Assembly: GCF_019175385.1 (NCBI RefSeq) | Contig: NC_083340.1 | Span: 14,830,336 to 14,894,335 of the forward strand | Source: Lycium barbarum | Taxonomy: Eukaryota; Streptophyta; Magnoliopsida; Solanales; Solanaceae | Length of the DNA stretch: 64,000 bases | Direction: 5' to 3' | In this document: positions 10,901 through 23,588 of the stretch, piece after piece | Layout of the letters: every line of letters begins with the position of its first letter | How positions within the stretch are numbered: position 1 is the stretch's first letter | The notes under the pieces: model-generated | The model's database searches: none | The model's input: only the letters and a program-made list of their open reading frames with translations | Told to the model about the DNA's origin: nothing | Position numbers and translations under genes: made by a program

Positions 10901-13900
10901 GGGTTTGGGCACTTTGCATTGTGTCCTTTTCCTTTCTTGGTCATTGCTTGTGTGGTTCACTAGCATTGTTGTGCACAAGAACATTGCAAATGGAGGAGAT
11001 TCTTTCACCACCATGCTCAATGTTGTCATTGCTGGCCTGTAAGTTATTCTTTTCATACTCAATTTCAAAATGATCTTACAACATTATCTTAAACAACTAA
11101 ACTATTACGAGTATTTACCGAGACTAGTGCCCTCTTTTCTTGAGAGTTCAGTGCTTCTCTGAATCTCATTACTACTTATATATTATGATATATAATGAAT
11201 AACCTCTTTCTTGCCTCTGTAGCGACTCTTGATAGAATTGATCTGTTGTGTTAAGCTGATGCTAATCATACTGCTTGTGTATTGATAAACCAAGAAACAC
11301 TAATTGATCTTAGTACTATTGTTTCAAAATTTTGGAGTTGTTGGATGTGAAGAACACCAAGTGTAGTTTTCTACTCCCAAGACTAAACGTTTTTACATCT
11401 GACAATAATATCAGATTATTTTGGCTAGTTTATAAGGCAGGTTATTCTGTAAGGCTCAATCAGTTGCACTTAATTGAAACACCATAATTTTGCTGTCTTG
11501 TAGTGTGGAGAATTTCAATGACCTTATTTGTGTTTAAAGAAGTTGGTTCTTTCAACATATCTCTATTGGTTAAAGGATAGATAATACATACATTTATCCT
11601 TTCTAGGTTTCAGATTTTGGAGCAATTCTTAAAGTTACCCCTTATAGGCCATGCTCTAATTAATGAAAAGTCAGTGAGAAAGCAGATGCCCGTGACATCG
11701 TGTCTCATCCTTATTGATCAAGCTACTCGTTACTTCTATCCTTGGTCAAACATTTTCCTTAGTTTATAGAGGTCTTTATGTGCGTCTATGTTATCTTGGA
11801 AGGTTTTGCATTGCATACATCTTGACTTCAGACTTTGAATGGTCGTAAAGTAGGTGCTTCACTAGCTGCCCAGCCTTTGTTCTGTTTATGCAGAATCTGG
11901 GCTTCAATTTAACTTTTAACTGCTTCTCAGGTCACTGGGGCAGTCAGCACCAGATATTACAGCATTCCTCAGGGCTAAGTCAGCTGCCTATCCTATTTTT
12001 GAGATGATTGAACGAGATACTGTCAGTAAAACCAGCTCCAAGAGTGGTCAGCAGCTGAGCAAAGTAGATGGACACATACAATTTAAAGATGTATGTTTTA
12101 GCTATCCATCTCGTCCCGATGTGGTGGTCTTTGACAAGCTCTCTCTTGATATTCCATCGGGAAAGGTTGTAGCTCTTGTGGGAGGAAGTGGATCAGGGAA
12201 AAGTACTGTTATATCTTTGATTGAACGCTTCTATGAACCGTTCTCGGGACAGATATTATTTGATGGAACTGATATTAGGCACCTGGACTTGAAGTGGCTG
12301 AGACAGCAAATAGGGCTGGTAAATCAAGAACCTGCCCTTTTTGCTACAACCATTAGAGAGAACATTCTCTATGGAAAAAGTGATGCTAGCCTAGAAGATA
12401 TTGCACGTGCGGCCAAACTTTCCGAGGCAATGACTTTCATCAACAACCTCCCCGATAGGTTTGACACTCAGGTACATTCTGTCCTTCACAAACTATTTGT
12501 ACATGCACTAGGAAATGTACGCTATAGCAAAGAGAATTATATGGATGCTTCTATTTATTATTACATACTAAGAACTTCCATTTGATTGTGCTTTAAATGT
12601 TCTTACATAGCTCATTTCATTGTGTGTATGGTTGTTTAATGGAAAATAGCAACTGCAGTGCAAAACCTTTCCGCGTCTTTACAAGCAAAACATTTCTTCT
12701 TTCTTCTCACTGTATCAGAGTTTGGGTATTGAGATATGAGTCTATGTTGTTCAGGACCTTCAAAATCTTTGCCGCACCCATGGTCCATGTTGATCCGACA
12801 CAATTTGGATGTGGGTGTGAGATCGGCACTGGAATTGGTCAACTTAACTTGGGTTTTCTAGATACACGTATGGTCAAGAAGTATAGGTTGATACGGTATT
12901 TGGTCTAAATTTGGGATTATGTCATATATATATACACACACATAAAGTGGTAGAACAGTTTTGCTATTTTACGAGATAACTTATGAATAAAATATTAAGT
13001 GTTTACAAAGAATTTAATTACACTAGCTTTAACTTAATAACTTCAATTAATTGTCGAAATATATACTTATATTTTTGTCACAGTATACATTTATTGGTTG
13101 TGTTAACAGCCATACCCATACTCTCGTCCATATCTCGGAATCCTAAGATTTAGGTGATGAAGAATCTGACTTCTGAATCTGCATCCCTAGCGGGTGGCGG
13201 GTGTCCACAACTGTATCTGAGCTACATGAATTCGTTTCCCTCTTCTGAACATTAAATTCCTGGTCATTATGTGGATATGTCCTGTTCTCCTTTTTTCTTC
13301 CAATATCGAAATGTGGGTACTGACTCCCTCCCTTGAACATTGAATTTCCGGTTATTGTTCCAAAAAAGGTATCTACATTCATTTTTATTCATGGTAGAAT
13401 TATTTGGATGTTGAGTTCCTCCTACAAAAATTATATTTCTTGTCATTATCTTGGTAACTATTCTGGCTTCTCTTCAGCCGACAAACAAGCAAGATGGTCT
13501 TTTGGAGATTTCTGGCACCATACGTCTTTACAATAACTGAGAATAGATTACTTTTCCCGTGTGTTACAAGGGCTTTCTTTCGCTGTGCATTACCAGCATC
13601 ATTTTTGGAGAAGAATGCTGTTGCTGCTTTTCTTTTCGTTAATTGTTCAGTATTCAAAAGCACTATTTAGGCGATTATTTACTATTCTAGTGGTTTATTA
13701 GTATTTCCTGTTTTCAAAATAAACAAAGTCAAGCTGCTTCACTGTCTAGCATTGAAATGTTTGCCTTGAAAACCAAGAGAATTATTGAAAATATAGCGTA
13801 GAATATTCTTAATAAACGTGCCAGTGAATGATATTAAGAAAATTGTGCAGAATATTCTTATTGATTATGACATATTTAAGGATCCCAATGATTAAGAACC

Positions 13901-16900
13901 TTGCCTAACTCAAAATTCCTACTTAAGGAGCTCTATTGTATATTGTTTGAAGAAAAACAAATTTCAACTAGAGTTTTTGTCTTCTTCTCACTTTTCACAG
14001 GAAAATTCAAGAAAGGCCTCGTAAGGCTGACAATTTAATTTAATAAAACATAATATCATACATATCTGAGGCCACATCATTTACAGGTTGGTGAAAGAGG
14101 GGTTCAATTATCTGGGGGGCAGAAGCAAAGGATTGCAATTTCTCGTGCTATAGTGAAGAATCCGTCAATTCTTCTATTAGATGAAGCTACGAGTGCACTT
14201 GATGCTGAGTCTGAAAAAAGTGTACAAGATGCTCTTGATCGTGTGATGGTGGGAAGAACAACTGTAATTGTTGCTCATCGCCTTTCTACCATTAGAAATG
14301 CTGATATCATAGCGGTTGTAAACAATGGCAAGATAGTAGAAACTGGAAGTCATGAGGAGCTTATTTCGAAACCAAACGGTGCCTATGCATCACTTGCTCA
14401 ACTTCAACAAGCAGCTTCTTCGCATCGCCATCCTTCTCAAGGGCCAACCATGGGACGACCACTTAGGTACAATATTTACCTGCTGATATGTTCTATTACA
14501 AACTATATCAGAAATGTGATGTATATCCTTTTATTGTTGCATTGGAGTCAGCTCCCTACTGTCATGCATTTGACGACTAGTTCTAGTGATACTTTCACAA
14601 TTTTTGCTAATGTGGGCTCAAACAAATAATAAAAGATGGTGGCATTTTCTTGCTTGTAAGCTGTCAGACCTGATGTTTCAATCATTATATGCATAATTTG
14701 CTTAATCTTTTTCTACAGCATAAGGTATTCACGGGAAAGCAGCACAAGGTATTCCCGTGAGTTATCCCGAACAACAACGCGAAGCTGTGGAGCTAGCTTT
14801 CGTTCTGAAAAATCTGTTAGCGGTATTGGTGCTGATGGTGTAGAGGATGTTAAATCACCAAATATTTCCGCAAGGAGATTGTATTCAATGATTCGTCCTG
14901 AATGGCATTATGGAGTTATTGGAACTATCTGTGCATTTATTGCTGGAGCCCAGATGCCTCTCTTTGCCTTAGGGGTGTCACAGGCCCTTGTGTCTTACTA
15001 CATGGATTGGGACACAACACGCCATGAAGTGAAGAAGATTTGTTTCCTGTTCTTGGGAGCTGCAGTATTAACCGTCATTGTTCACACCATTGCACATTCT
15101 TGCTTTGGAATCATAGGAGAGCGGCTTACGCTTCGCGTGAGAGAAATGATGTTTTCTGGTAATCATATAATGACCAATGTTTTTGCTTTACAAGAGTTTG
15201 CTTATCGTGTAAATATGTAGAACTGTAATTGCATAATTTTTCATTCATCTCTATATTCTTAGTATCAGCCCTTTAACCAACAAATTGCTTAACTTGTATC
15301 TGTAAATGTCTTCTAAATGTAAAAAAGCTATGATTCATATTTATCTGAAATCATTAATCCAGAAATAGACTTTTGTCTGGATTAATGGTTTCAGATAAAT
15401 ATGGATCATACGTTTCTTATATTTATTAATATGTTGCATTGATATCTTTTTTCTTAGTGTAAGTCCTTTTTGTCCGTCTTAGTCAAATAATAAATAGTTC
15501 CCTAAAATTCTTCTTTATTTTCTTGCAGCTATGCTAAGAAATGAGATAGGATGGTTTGATGAGATGCACAACTCAAGTTCTACACTTGCATCACGATTGG
15601 AAAGTGATGCTACTCTATTGCGAACTGTAGTGGTTGATCGCTCTACTATTCTCCTGCAGAATGTGGGTTTGGTGTTCACTTCCTTCATCATTGCATTCAT
15701 CTTGAATTGGAGGCTCACTCTTATTGTCATAGCTATGTACCCACTTCTCGTTAGCGGTCACATCAGCGAGGTTCGATCTTTTCCCTTCATCAGCATCTGT
15801 AATTATATGTTTCATATCATTATGTTGATGGGTATTGTTATTCTTTCAGAAACTCTTTATGTCAGGCTTTGGTGGTGACTTGAGCAAAGCCTATCTTAGA
15901 GCTAATATGTTTGCTGGTGAGGCTGTAAGTAACATCAGAACTGTTGCAGCATTCTGTGCTGAGGAGAAGGTAACTGATCTCTATGCTCGTGAACTTGTTG
16001 AACCTGCAAAGCGTTCATTTACCAGGGGTCAAATTGCCGGGATCTTTTACGGAGTCTCTCAGTTTTTCATCTTCTCCTCTTACGCCCTTGCCTTATGGTA
16101 TGTTGTCGTAATTATTCATCTTATTTCTTGGTTGCTGGGGCTATTTTTGAGTGGCGGAGGCAACTTGCAGTCTAGTCAAGTGCTTTGGCATACTTGCACT
16201 TTACATACGGCGATATGGGGATGATTCTGAGACTAGATAAATTTAGCACTTCTTTCACATATTTACAAACTATCCAGGAGGGAAAAAGTTAGTACTAGTT
16301 TAGCAATGTAGATTGCCAGTTGCATACATTATCACAGTTGCTTATTTACTTAGATTACAGCCTTGTACCAATACGGTTTTCACTTGAGCTCGCAGTAGTT
16401 TAACATGTATTCTTCCTAAACCTTGTATAGGTATGGTTCCGTTTTGATGGGGAAGGAGCTAACCGGCTTCAAATCTGTTATCAAATCGTTTATGGTTCTG
16501 ATTGTAACCGCTTTGGCTATGGGAGAGACCCTTGCTATGGCACCAGACCTCATAAAAGGAAACCAGATGGTAGCATCAGTTTTTGAAGTGCTTGATCGGA
16601 GGACAGAAATCGTAACTGACATTGGAGAGGAGGTAACTAGGGTTGAGGGCACAATTCAGTTTAAGGATGTTGATTTCTGCTATCCTGCAAGACCCGATGT
16701 TCACATTTTCAAAGACTTCAATATGAGAGTGCATGCAGGAAAGAGTATGGCGATAGTAGGGCAGAGTGGTTCTGGTAAAAGCTCAGTACTGGCTCTTATT
16801 TTACGGTTTTATGATCCAATATCTGGGAAAGTGATCATTGATGGTAAGCTTATACCTGTAATGTCTTGAACTAGAAATGTTCCAACTTTCAGCATAGATC

Positions 16901-17482
16901 GATTTAATCATATTAGTGATGTGTATTTACACAGGCAAAGACATCAAGAAGCTAAAGCTCAAGTCTCTAAGAAAGCACATTGGCCTGGTCCAACAAGAAC
17001 CAGCACTCTTTGCCACATCAATCTATGAAAACATCCTTTATGGAAAAGCGGGGGCATCTGAGGCGGAAGTAATTCAAGCCGCTAATCTTGCCAATGCACA
17101 TAATTTCATTAGTGCTCTTCCCCATGGCTACTCGACCCAAGTTGGGGAGCGAGGAGTTCAACTGTCCGGTGGACAGAAGCAAAGAGTAGCCATTGCCCGA
17201 GCTCTTCTAAAGAACCCTGAAATCTTGCTATTAGATGAAGCTACAAGTGCTCTGGACGTGGAATCTGAGCGTATAGTTCAACAAGCATTGGACAGGTTGA
17301 TGCAAAACAGGACTACTATCATCGTGGCACATAGATTATCCAGCATAAAAAATGCAGATCAGATATCTGTTTTACAAGATGGGAAAATAGTGGACCAAGG
17401 AACTCACTCTGCATTGGTAGAGAACAAGGATGGAGCATACTTTAAGCTGATCAACTTACAGCAACAGCAGCAACAGCACTAG
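6462..17482 (+). CDS. ABCB-type (MDR/P-glycoprotein) full transporter
   Basis: Twelve exons: 6462-6740, 7308-7362, 7532-7707, 9777-9977, 10779-11038, 11931-12471, 14087-14466, 14719-15158, 15529-15770, 15850-16097, 16431-16843, 16935-17482. All introns are GT-AG and phases agree. The spliced frame is 3783 nt, 1260 aa, without a stop. Layout is TMD1-NBD1-linker-TMD2-NBD2. NBD1 has Walker [10 protein letters not shown] (408-416), LSGGQ (512-516), Walker B ILLLDE (532-537) and His568. NBD2 has GQSGSGKSS (1051-1059), LSGGQ (1155-1159), ILLLDE (1175-1180) and His1211. All ATP-site residues are present, so it should be an active ATP-driven membrane exporter. The sequence ([39 protein letters not shown]) closely resembles what I recall of Arabidopsis ABCB2/ABCB10. 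Substrate is unknown; some plant ABCBs move auxin. The C-terminus is Gln-rich (LQQQQQQH). Confidence 0.95.
7957..7993 (+). repeat. Poly(T) tract in ABCB intron 3
   Basis: About 35 T in a row inside the 2.07-kb intron 7708-9776, followed by TTG repeats. Length is likely variable between copies or assemblies. Confidence 0.8.
9178..9426 (+). mobile_element. Stowaway-like MITE in ABCB intron 3
   Basis: The ends are inverted repeats, CTCCCTCCGTTCACTTTTAC on the left and GTAAAAGTAAACAGAGGAG on the right. A TA duplication flanks it (9176-9177 and 9427-9428). Length 249 bp, no coding capacity. The TA target and CTCCCTCCGT terminus are the Stowaway (Tc1/mariner) signature. Confidence 0.8.
10115..10356 (+). 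mobile_element. Stowaway-like MITE in ABCB intron 4
   Basis: A left end with CTCTCTCCGGTTCAAAATAA is opposed by a right end with TTATTTTGAACGAGGGAG, flanked by TA. Length 242 bp, non-coding, in the intron 9978-10778. Confidence 0.65.
15330..15409 (+). ncRNA. 80-nt near-perfect hairpin in ABCB intron 8
   Basis: Arms 15330-15363 and 15376-15409 are complementary over 34 positions. The only two departures are G.U pairs in the transcribed strand. The loop is 12 nt. It sits inside the intron 15159-15528, so it is transcribed with the gene. The size and pairing suit a young microRNA-type precursor, but a tiny fold-back MITE would look the same, and the sequence alone gives no proof of processing. 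Confidence 0.4.
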
Positions 17483-18717
17483 CACACCAACATACTTGGA
17501 GATATTTTCTCATACAAAAAACTCAATATGTTAAATTCTTTTTCTCTTTTCATACTTAATATAATTGCATTAATTTTCTGTTTGATCTACCGTTAAAAAT
17601 GTAAGGCTCAGCCTCTTTGATCATTCTTATGCTTTATATTCAGGGTTGTTGTATAGGCCATTTTTAACTGTTCTTCCCCTGGAATATTTTCTCCTCCTTG
17701 AAGGCTCAATGCTTACTTCACTAGTTTGAGGGTGAGATAATTTTGAAAACTTAGGCTCGTAAATGTAAAATTGGTTAATCACTTCCGATTTGACACCAAA
17801 GAAAAGGTAATTAATATTCCATTTCTAGTTCATTTACTTCTTACTACAGAACTATATAACTTTTCGGACCCAAAAAGGAAATAATAACTACAGAACGTTC
17901 GTCTTGTGATTCTAACTACATCTTTGCTTCAATGACAGAGTATAACATTTCATAAAAAGTGGTGATTCTTGGAAAACTAGGCAGGTTATCTGTTAGTCTT
18001 TTACAATAGATTAAAATACACTAATGTGTATTTATTTCAACACTATCAGCATATATAAGTTGAGCCTAAATTATAGTGTATATGCCGACCCTCCTCCCCA
18101 ACCCAATGAATAAAAAAAAAAGGGATAGGAAAAAAGAAGGTTGACCCAAAGAATGAAGAGAATAAGTAGAATAAGAATAAACTCGTTAATTGTTTGAAAA
18201 AATAAACAGATAAAGAGGGTTAATTACAAGTTGGATGTATTGCTTTCACGTCAAGGATAATATGTTTAACTACTCCCATAAAAGAGACCAATGATCAAAT
18301 GAGATTATCTGAAACAACCCAACATTTCAATGGTCAAAAACAAAGGATAGTAATCGATCAATCTGTTAGTTGTTTCTTCCAACAAGTAATTATACATAAA
18401 TGGATGAAAATGATAGTTGCAGATTTCTATCAAACTATCTCCATGGAAAAATAGTACTCCCAAAGTCAATTGCTCTTAAGTCTTCGGCGTCACTCTCATT
18501 TCCTGCTTATTTGCTAATTGTTACGTTTTCTACGTACGGAATAGAAAATACTACTAGAAGAAATATTGCTTCTAGACACTTGTAGTTACTTCCTCATTTC
18601 TCAATTGAAATAACTCCAACAATTATCTTTTGGATTTAACTTTTATATAGTGACAAAGTGTTAAAAGAAATTACATTATATGGTCGTCACCTTAAAAGTA
18701 ACTATTCATAATTAGTA
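17483..18717. other. ABCB 3' flank and intergenic sequence
   Basis: It holds the ABCB 3' UTR, whose poly(A) site I cannot fix, and then AT-rich DNA. I see no further gene. Confidence 0.5.
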
Positions 18718-19356
18718 TAAGGGAAAAGGTCTAAATATACCCCTCAACTTTGTAATCTAAAGCAGATATATCCCCCATGATAAAAGTGGTGTAAATATAC
18801 TCATGCCGTTACAAAATAGGGCAAATATATCCTTTTTGCTGACGGATTTTTTTTAAAAATTATTTAGTTTATTTTTTAATTAAAAAAATACCATGTGGTT
18901 TTAAAAAAAAAAATTCTACCCTTTTTTTTTAGTAGACATATTTTTCTAAAGCCACATGATAATTTTTTTCTGGTAGGTCAGGTCTGGCTCTTTTAAAAAG
19001 ATGGGTAGTCTTATTTTTTTTTAAAGCCATAGAGATATGTTTTTAAATGAACCAAACCCGATCCACTAGAAAAAAATTTGCCATGTGGCGTTAGAAAAAT
19101 ATGTCTACTAAAAATAAAATGGGTAGACTTTTTTGTTAAAGCCACATGGCATTTTTTTAATTAAAAAATAAGCTAAATGATTTTTGAAAAAAATTCATTA
19201 GCGAAAAGGGTATATTTGCACTATTTGTGTAAGGACAGGGGTATATTTGCACCATTTTGTAACGGTAAAGGTCTATATACACTACTTTTTTAATAAAAAT
19301 ATATCTAATCTAAATCGTAAAATTAAGGGGTGTATTTGCACCTTTGGCCTTAGTAG
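18718..19356. mobile_element. Long-inverted-repeat MITE, possibly Mutator-like
   Basis: The first and last 80 or so bases are imperfect inverted copies: TAAGGGAAAAGGTCTAAATA on the left, and its counterpart ending CACCTTTGGCCTTAGTAG on the right. Inner parts (CCATGTGG / CCACATGG with poly-T) are also palindromic. Direct repeats AATTAGTA flank it (18710-18717 and 19357-19364). The right end has four extra bases relative to the left TIR, so the borders are approximate. Non-coding. Confidence 0.55.
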
Positions 19357-21248
19357 AATTAGTAAGCCACAAAATAGGCAAGTAGCATTCTACACCAAGT
19401 TAAATTGTACTTATTTTTTACTGCACAACAATCAGCATATATAAAATAAAGTAATCCTTATCTTTTTCATGTAATTGGATTTGGAGCAATATAATACACT
19501 TACTAGATATTTGGAGCATTGTTAATAAGTGACTAAGTTAGTATTTTAATTTCCACATATATGGAACAGTTCAAATTCCAAATTTCCTATAAATTTGGAT
19601 TTTTTGTATAGTAGCCTTATTTAATTTAGCTTAAGAATAATTTTTGTCTAATGAAAATTAAGATAGTTTCTTAATTGATATGGAAATCAAGCCGATTCAT
19701 TCCGTCAAAGAATTACGTACATAGCATATTTTTTTTGAAGCTACCGGCTTTTATCTAGCAAAGATCAAAGCTACGTAATAGATAAGACTTAAAATCTCAC
19801 TTGTTATTTGAATAATCGTCTTCTAATTTAATTAATACATGAATCCTTTAGCGTGATTAACATTTTCTTGAAATGTCAATTCCGGAAAATGAACAATAAA
19901 TTATTTTAAGTCAGATAAATGAGCTTGTACTTGTCTCCTTATAGTCAACAAAGCAAAAAACAACCACTCCTTTGGAGTAGAATATCATCCCTGAGGAAGT
20001 TTCTTAGAAGGTTATGAGAACTATAGTCTATAAGCTATTTTTTTGTTGGGCAAATGAAATCGAGGTACTAAATGTGATTCTGCATTGTAAAGAAACCCCA
20101 AGGTCATTTTCATAAGAAAATTTAATCCCAGTTTGTTGAGCAAAATCAAACAACAATATTGTCGTTTCAAATGTTTTCTCTTCCATTTCCTTGACACTAT
20201 ACCGTATTTGAAATAAAACTTGTAAATGAAGTGAATAGACAGTAAAATCAAGAGAGAAAATAATTTTCTCAGCATATCTTACCTTCCTCTCAACTCCCTA
20301 TTGACAAAATAAATCCAGTGACATCATTGAATTATGTTGTCCTCATCATAATTAATTAAGGTACTCCCAATTCGATGAAATACACTTTATTACTTTGAGA
20401 CTAGAAGAAAATGTCACTGTTGTTTATGGGCATAAGAAACCTTGAATTTTATCTTCTTATTACACATGAAGACAAAATCAAATTGAGTTAATCCATTGAT
20501 AATCTTCCACGCAAAATACTAAAATGCATTCGTTTCCAAATGTTTGAGTATCCTTTTTACTATATTTTGCTGTACTTTGTGGAAAAAAACGATGAAATTT
20601 TGACCTTGCTGCTATTATAAAAGTTGACGTCTGATAAAGTTCTAATCAATCTTCAACCATTAATTAATTAGACTCTGTTAATACTTATAAAACCAAAATC
20701 TAGCCATTTTGTTATATAAAGTTGTTGAATTGAACGCAACCATGGAAATCTAGAAAAAGTAGGTAAGAGTCTACGTGTGTAAAGAACTTAAAATGAAGAA
20801 TATAGGAGAGAAGAAGAGCCAAAATAGATATAGAGACAAAGCAGTACCTACTAGCTACTGGTAGATAGTTTGAAAATGACAAAAAGGATGACGATTTGGA
20901 TGATGCTATGTGACAATGTCTACAACAAAATTAAATACGTATTTGAAGTCAAACAAACCTTTGGATTATTTAGGTATGACTTGGCAAAGATATAATTAAA
21001 TAAAAATATACTTTTCCTAATGATTTAAACTTTTAGATAAAATGATCTCACTGGTACGAAAGTAGATAAAGGATTTGAGTTTACATTTTACTGCCACCCA
21101 TTATGAAAAAATATGTCATGTGCTTGACCCATAAAAAACAGGCCCACATGAGGGGAGGTGTTAAGATATAGTAATAGTTAAATAAAAATAGCTCTCTCTC
21201 ATAACTTATCTTTTTAGGTGAGATGGTCCCGCTCTTTAACATAAGTAG
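19357..21248. other. AT-rich intergenic sequence
   Basis: No supported gene. Short open frames here lack any recognisable motif or codon structure. Confidence 0.5.
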
Positions 21249-21605
21249 GAGCCCGTTTGGATTAGCTGAAAAAAAGTGGCTTTTAAGCATAAATGCTTAA
21301 AGTTATTTTATAAATAAACAGTTACATGTTTGGATAAAAGTGATTAAAGGGTTTTTAAAAGTAAGAGTAGTATTGAAATTAACAAAAAATATAAGAGATA
21401 AAAGGGTAAAGTTGTTAGTCAAACCAAAATGGCTTTTAAGCAAAAAAAAAAATAAGTTGGGGTTGAGCAACTTCTTAGTTTTGGCTTATTTTAAGCACTT
21501 TTTAATTTAATTTAAGCTGTTTTTTATTTTTGTCAAACACTCAAATAAGTTTAAAATATCTTATAAGCTAGTTTGACTAACTTGTAAGCCAATCCAAATA
21601 GACTC
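21249..21605. mobile_element. Tourist-like MITE
   Basis: The left end GAGCCCGTTTGGATTAGCT and the right end AGCCAATCCAAATAGACTC form an inverted repeat. TAG trinucleotides flank it (21246-21248 and 21606-21608). Internal CTTATAAGC-type palindromes match the similar element at 44776. The three-base target suggests PIF/Harbinger. Length 357 bp, non-coding. Confidence 0.65.
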
Positions 21606-21657
21606 TAGGCCTCTGGCGAAAAGCTTTATCTTGTGCCTCATTATACAATAAGACACA

Positions 21658-22640
21658 AGTTTTTTTTTTCAATAAACCATAGCATTGATTGTGAGCTATT
21701 AGTGTGGAGAGTTGGGCTTGACCATACATGTCTCTATTGCTCCAAAAACTTACAAGATTAGAGGAGGACATGGATCTAACATAACCATTAATACAATTTG
21801 ATCCCAAAAAAAGAAATTTACAAAAAGAATTAAGCCTATACATAATTCTTTCATACAAAGAAAGGTAACTTCAACTTACAAAGAAATTACTTTATCATAT
21901 CTCCTCCCTCATAAAGAGCTGTAATTTGTCCAGTTGAATCAGACCTTTAACCTCTTTTGAAAGCTGTTGATGAGAGGCATGGAAGGTTTTGTTTCCACTA
22001 GTCTGATGCTAATTTAGTGAATTAAAAAAATCCACTTGATTGCCCTCTCTATAGCAGTGGATATTCTAACAGTAGCATTTTTGCACATATCAGATATTTA
22101 GAAATCTGCTTCTTCAGCTTCATGTTGGCAATATCCCTATTGACTATCATCAAAGAGTCAAGCTCTAAGTTCAAGCTTTCCATGTGATTATCAATGCACA
22201 GTTGAACTCAATACATGGGTGCTAGAGCTTCTGCAGAGTTATTATTGTTGCTTTGAATAGACCAAAAGAAAGCCATGACAAAGTTACCATTACTATCTCT
22301 GATGATGCCTGTATTCCAACCTTTCCACTTACCTTGGTGTAGCTTCCATTCACCAGTTTCAAGTTTAATTCAAGTGACTTGTTTGATGTTCACTCTAGAC
22401 TTCAACATTTCAACTGTCACACATATTATGACATGTACCTAAGAGAGCATGTTGGGTACGTTGTCTGTACAACTGCTTGGGTGTTCCAAATTGAGTGGTA
22501 TTCCATTATGTTGTGATACATATTCCTTTGATTTCCAAATTTGCAAGCTGTCCATTCCTTCCAAAATTTCCAGCAAATTATCACTGGAGCAGTTTGGAGG
22601 ATGAGTTTGTGAACTAGATGTGTGAGGTTTCAGTTCTTTT
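21658..22640 (-). pseudogene. LINE retrotransposon 3' remnant with RNase H domain
   Basis: Read on the minus strand, broken frames give pieces typical of the RNase H (RVT_3) domain of plant LINEs: GEWKLHQGKWKGWNTGIIRD, SNGNFVMAFFWSIQSNNN, SAEALAPMY and NLELDSLMIVNRDIANM. The tail then reads KEVKGLIQLDKLQL, like the usual LINE C-terminus, and an A-rich stretch lies near 21660. Many stops and shifts make it a dead 5'-truncated copy. The left Tourist-like MITE sits just beyond its tail. Confidence 0.6.
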
Positions 22641-23588
22641 CACCAATTAGTGGACCAAAAGTATAAGATTTGAGTCGACAAATTTGTGGGAAAAAAAAAT
22701 ATCTTACAAAATTCGCGCAAAATATGTAAGCCACAAAATAATGGAGAAACTATATTAAAGTATTCCGGTTGATTAATTAGACCCGACTCAACTTCCACTA
22801 GATTTGTTGTTCGATCTGTTATGTATAAAACAATATATCAAGACATAGAGATTCTATAAATTTAAATTTGGGTCACAAATTAGATGATAATATAATTAAA
22901 TTAAAATTCTGGATCTCATTTTGAAGTCAAACCAAAGTAAGCTAGATCATATATATATATATATATACAACTCGACTACACCCAAATCATTTAACCACTA
23001 CTTAAAAAATTGCTCCTCAGTATAATCTTAACAATGCATTCACAGATAATCTTTCTCCATATCAGCTGATACCATATTTCCAATAATTATTATTGAACTG
23101 ACTACTTTCTAGAATTTTAAACTATAATTATCAACAGAAATAAGAAAGAATATCAAGTAAGAAAAAAAAATGTAAAGAATATCAAGTAGGAAAAAAATAA
23201 TGTTTTGGTAGCTTTCCTACACGTGTTTATAAAATAATTATCGAAGATACATTTCCTCTACTCTATGAGATTGATACTACATTACCTAATCCTTATTGTA
23301 ATTCAACCAATATACCAATTTGGTTCTTCCTCATGCTGAATAACTAAGCCAAAAATAGTCTCTAGATGACTTTGTTACATTCCTTGCCGTGTCGATTGAA
23401 CCTTTCTCTGTACTACTATTAATTAATATAGGACAAAAAAAGTTGACCTTATTTAAGAATAATGTCCATGCAATTATAAAAACCATCATTTCTATGCTTA
23501 TATCTCATAAACTATACATCTAAGTTCCAACTCTCTGTACCAAAGTCTCAAAATTACTATCTTCGTTTTTTCTTTCAAATACTTGTAA
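22641..23588. other. MYB upstream region
   Basis: AT-rich sequence with a TA microsatellite at about 22950-22970. A possible TATA box (ATTATAAAAACC, about 23472-23483) lies roughly 110 bp before the MYB start codon. Nothing else is clear. Confidence 0.45.

Noticed and set aside
12597..12908. 103-codon open frame in ABCB intron 6
   Set aside because: Lies wholly in an intron with good splice sites and has no known motif.
13230..13440. Loose repeat of GAACATTGAATTTCC about every 90-100 bp in ABCB intron 6
   Set aside because: Only two to three diverged copies; could be chance or an old duplication.
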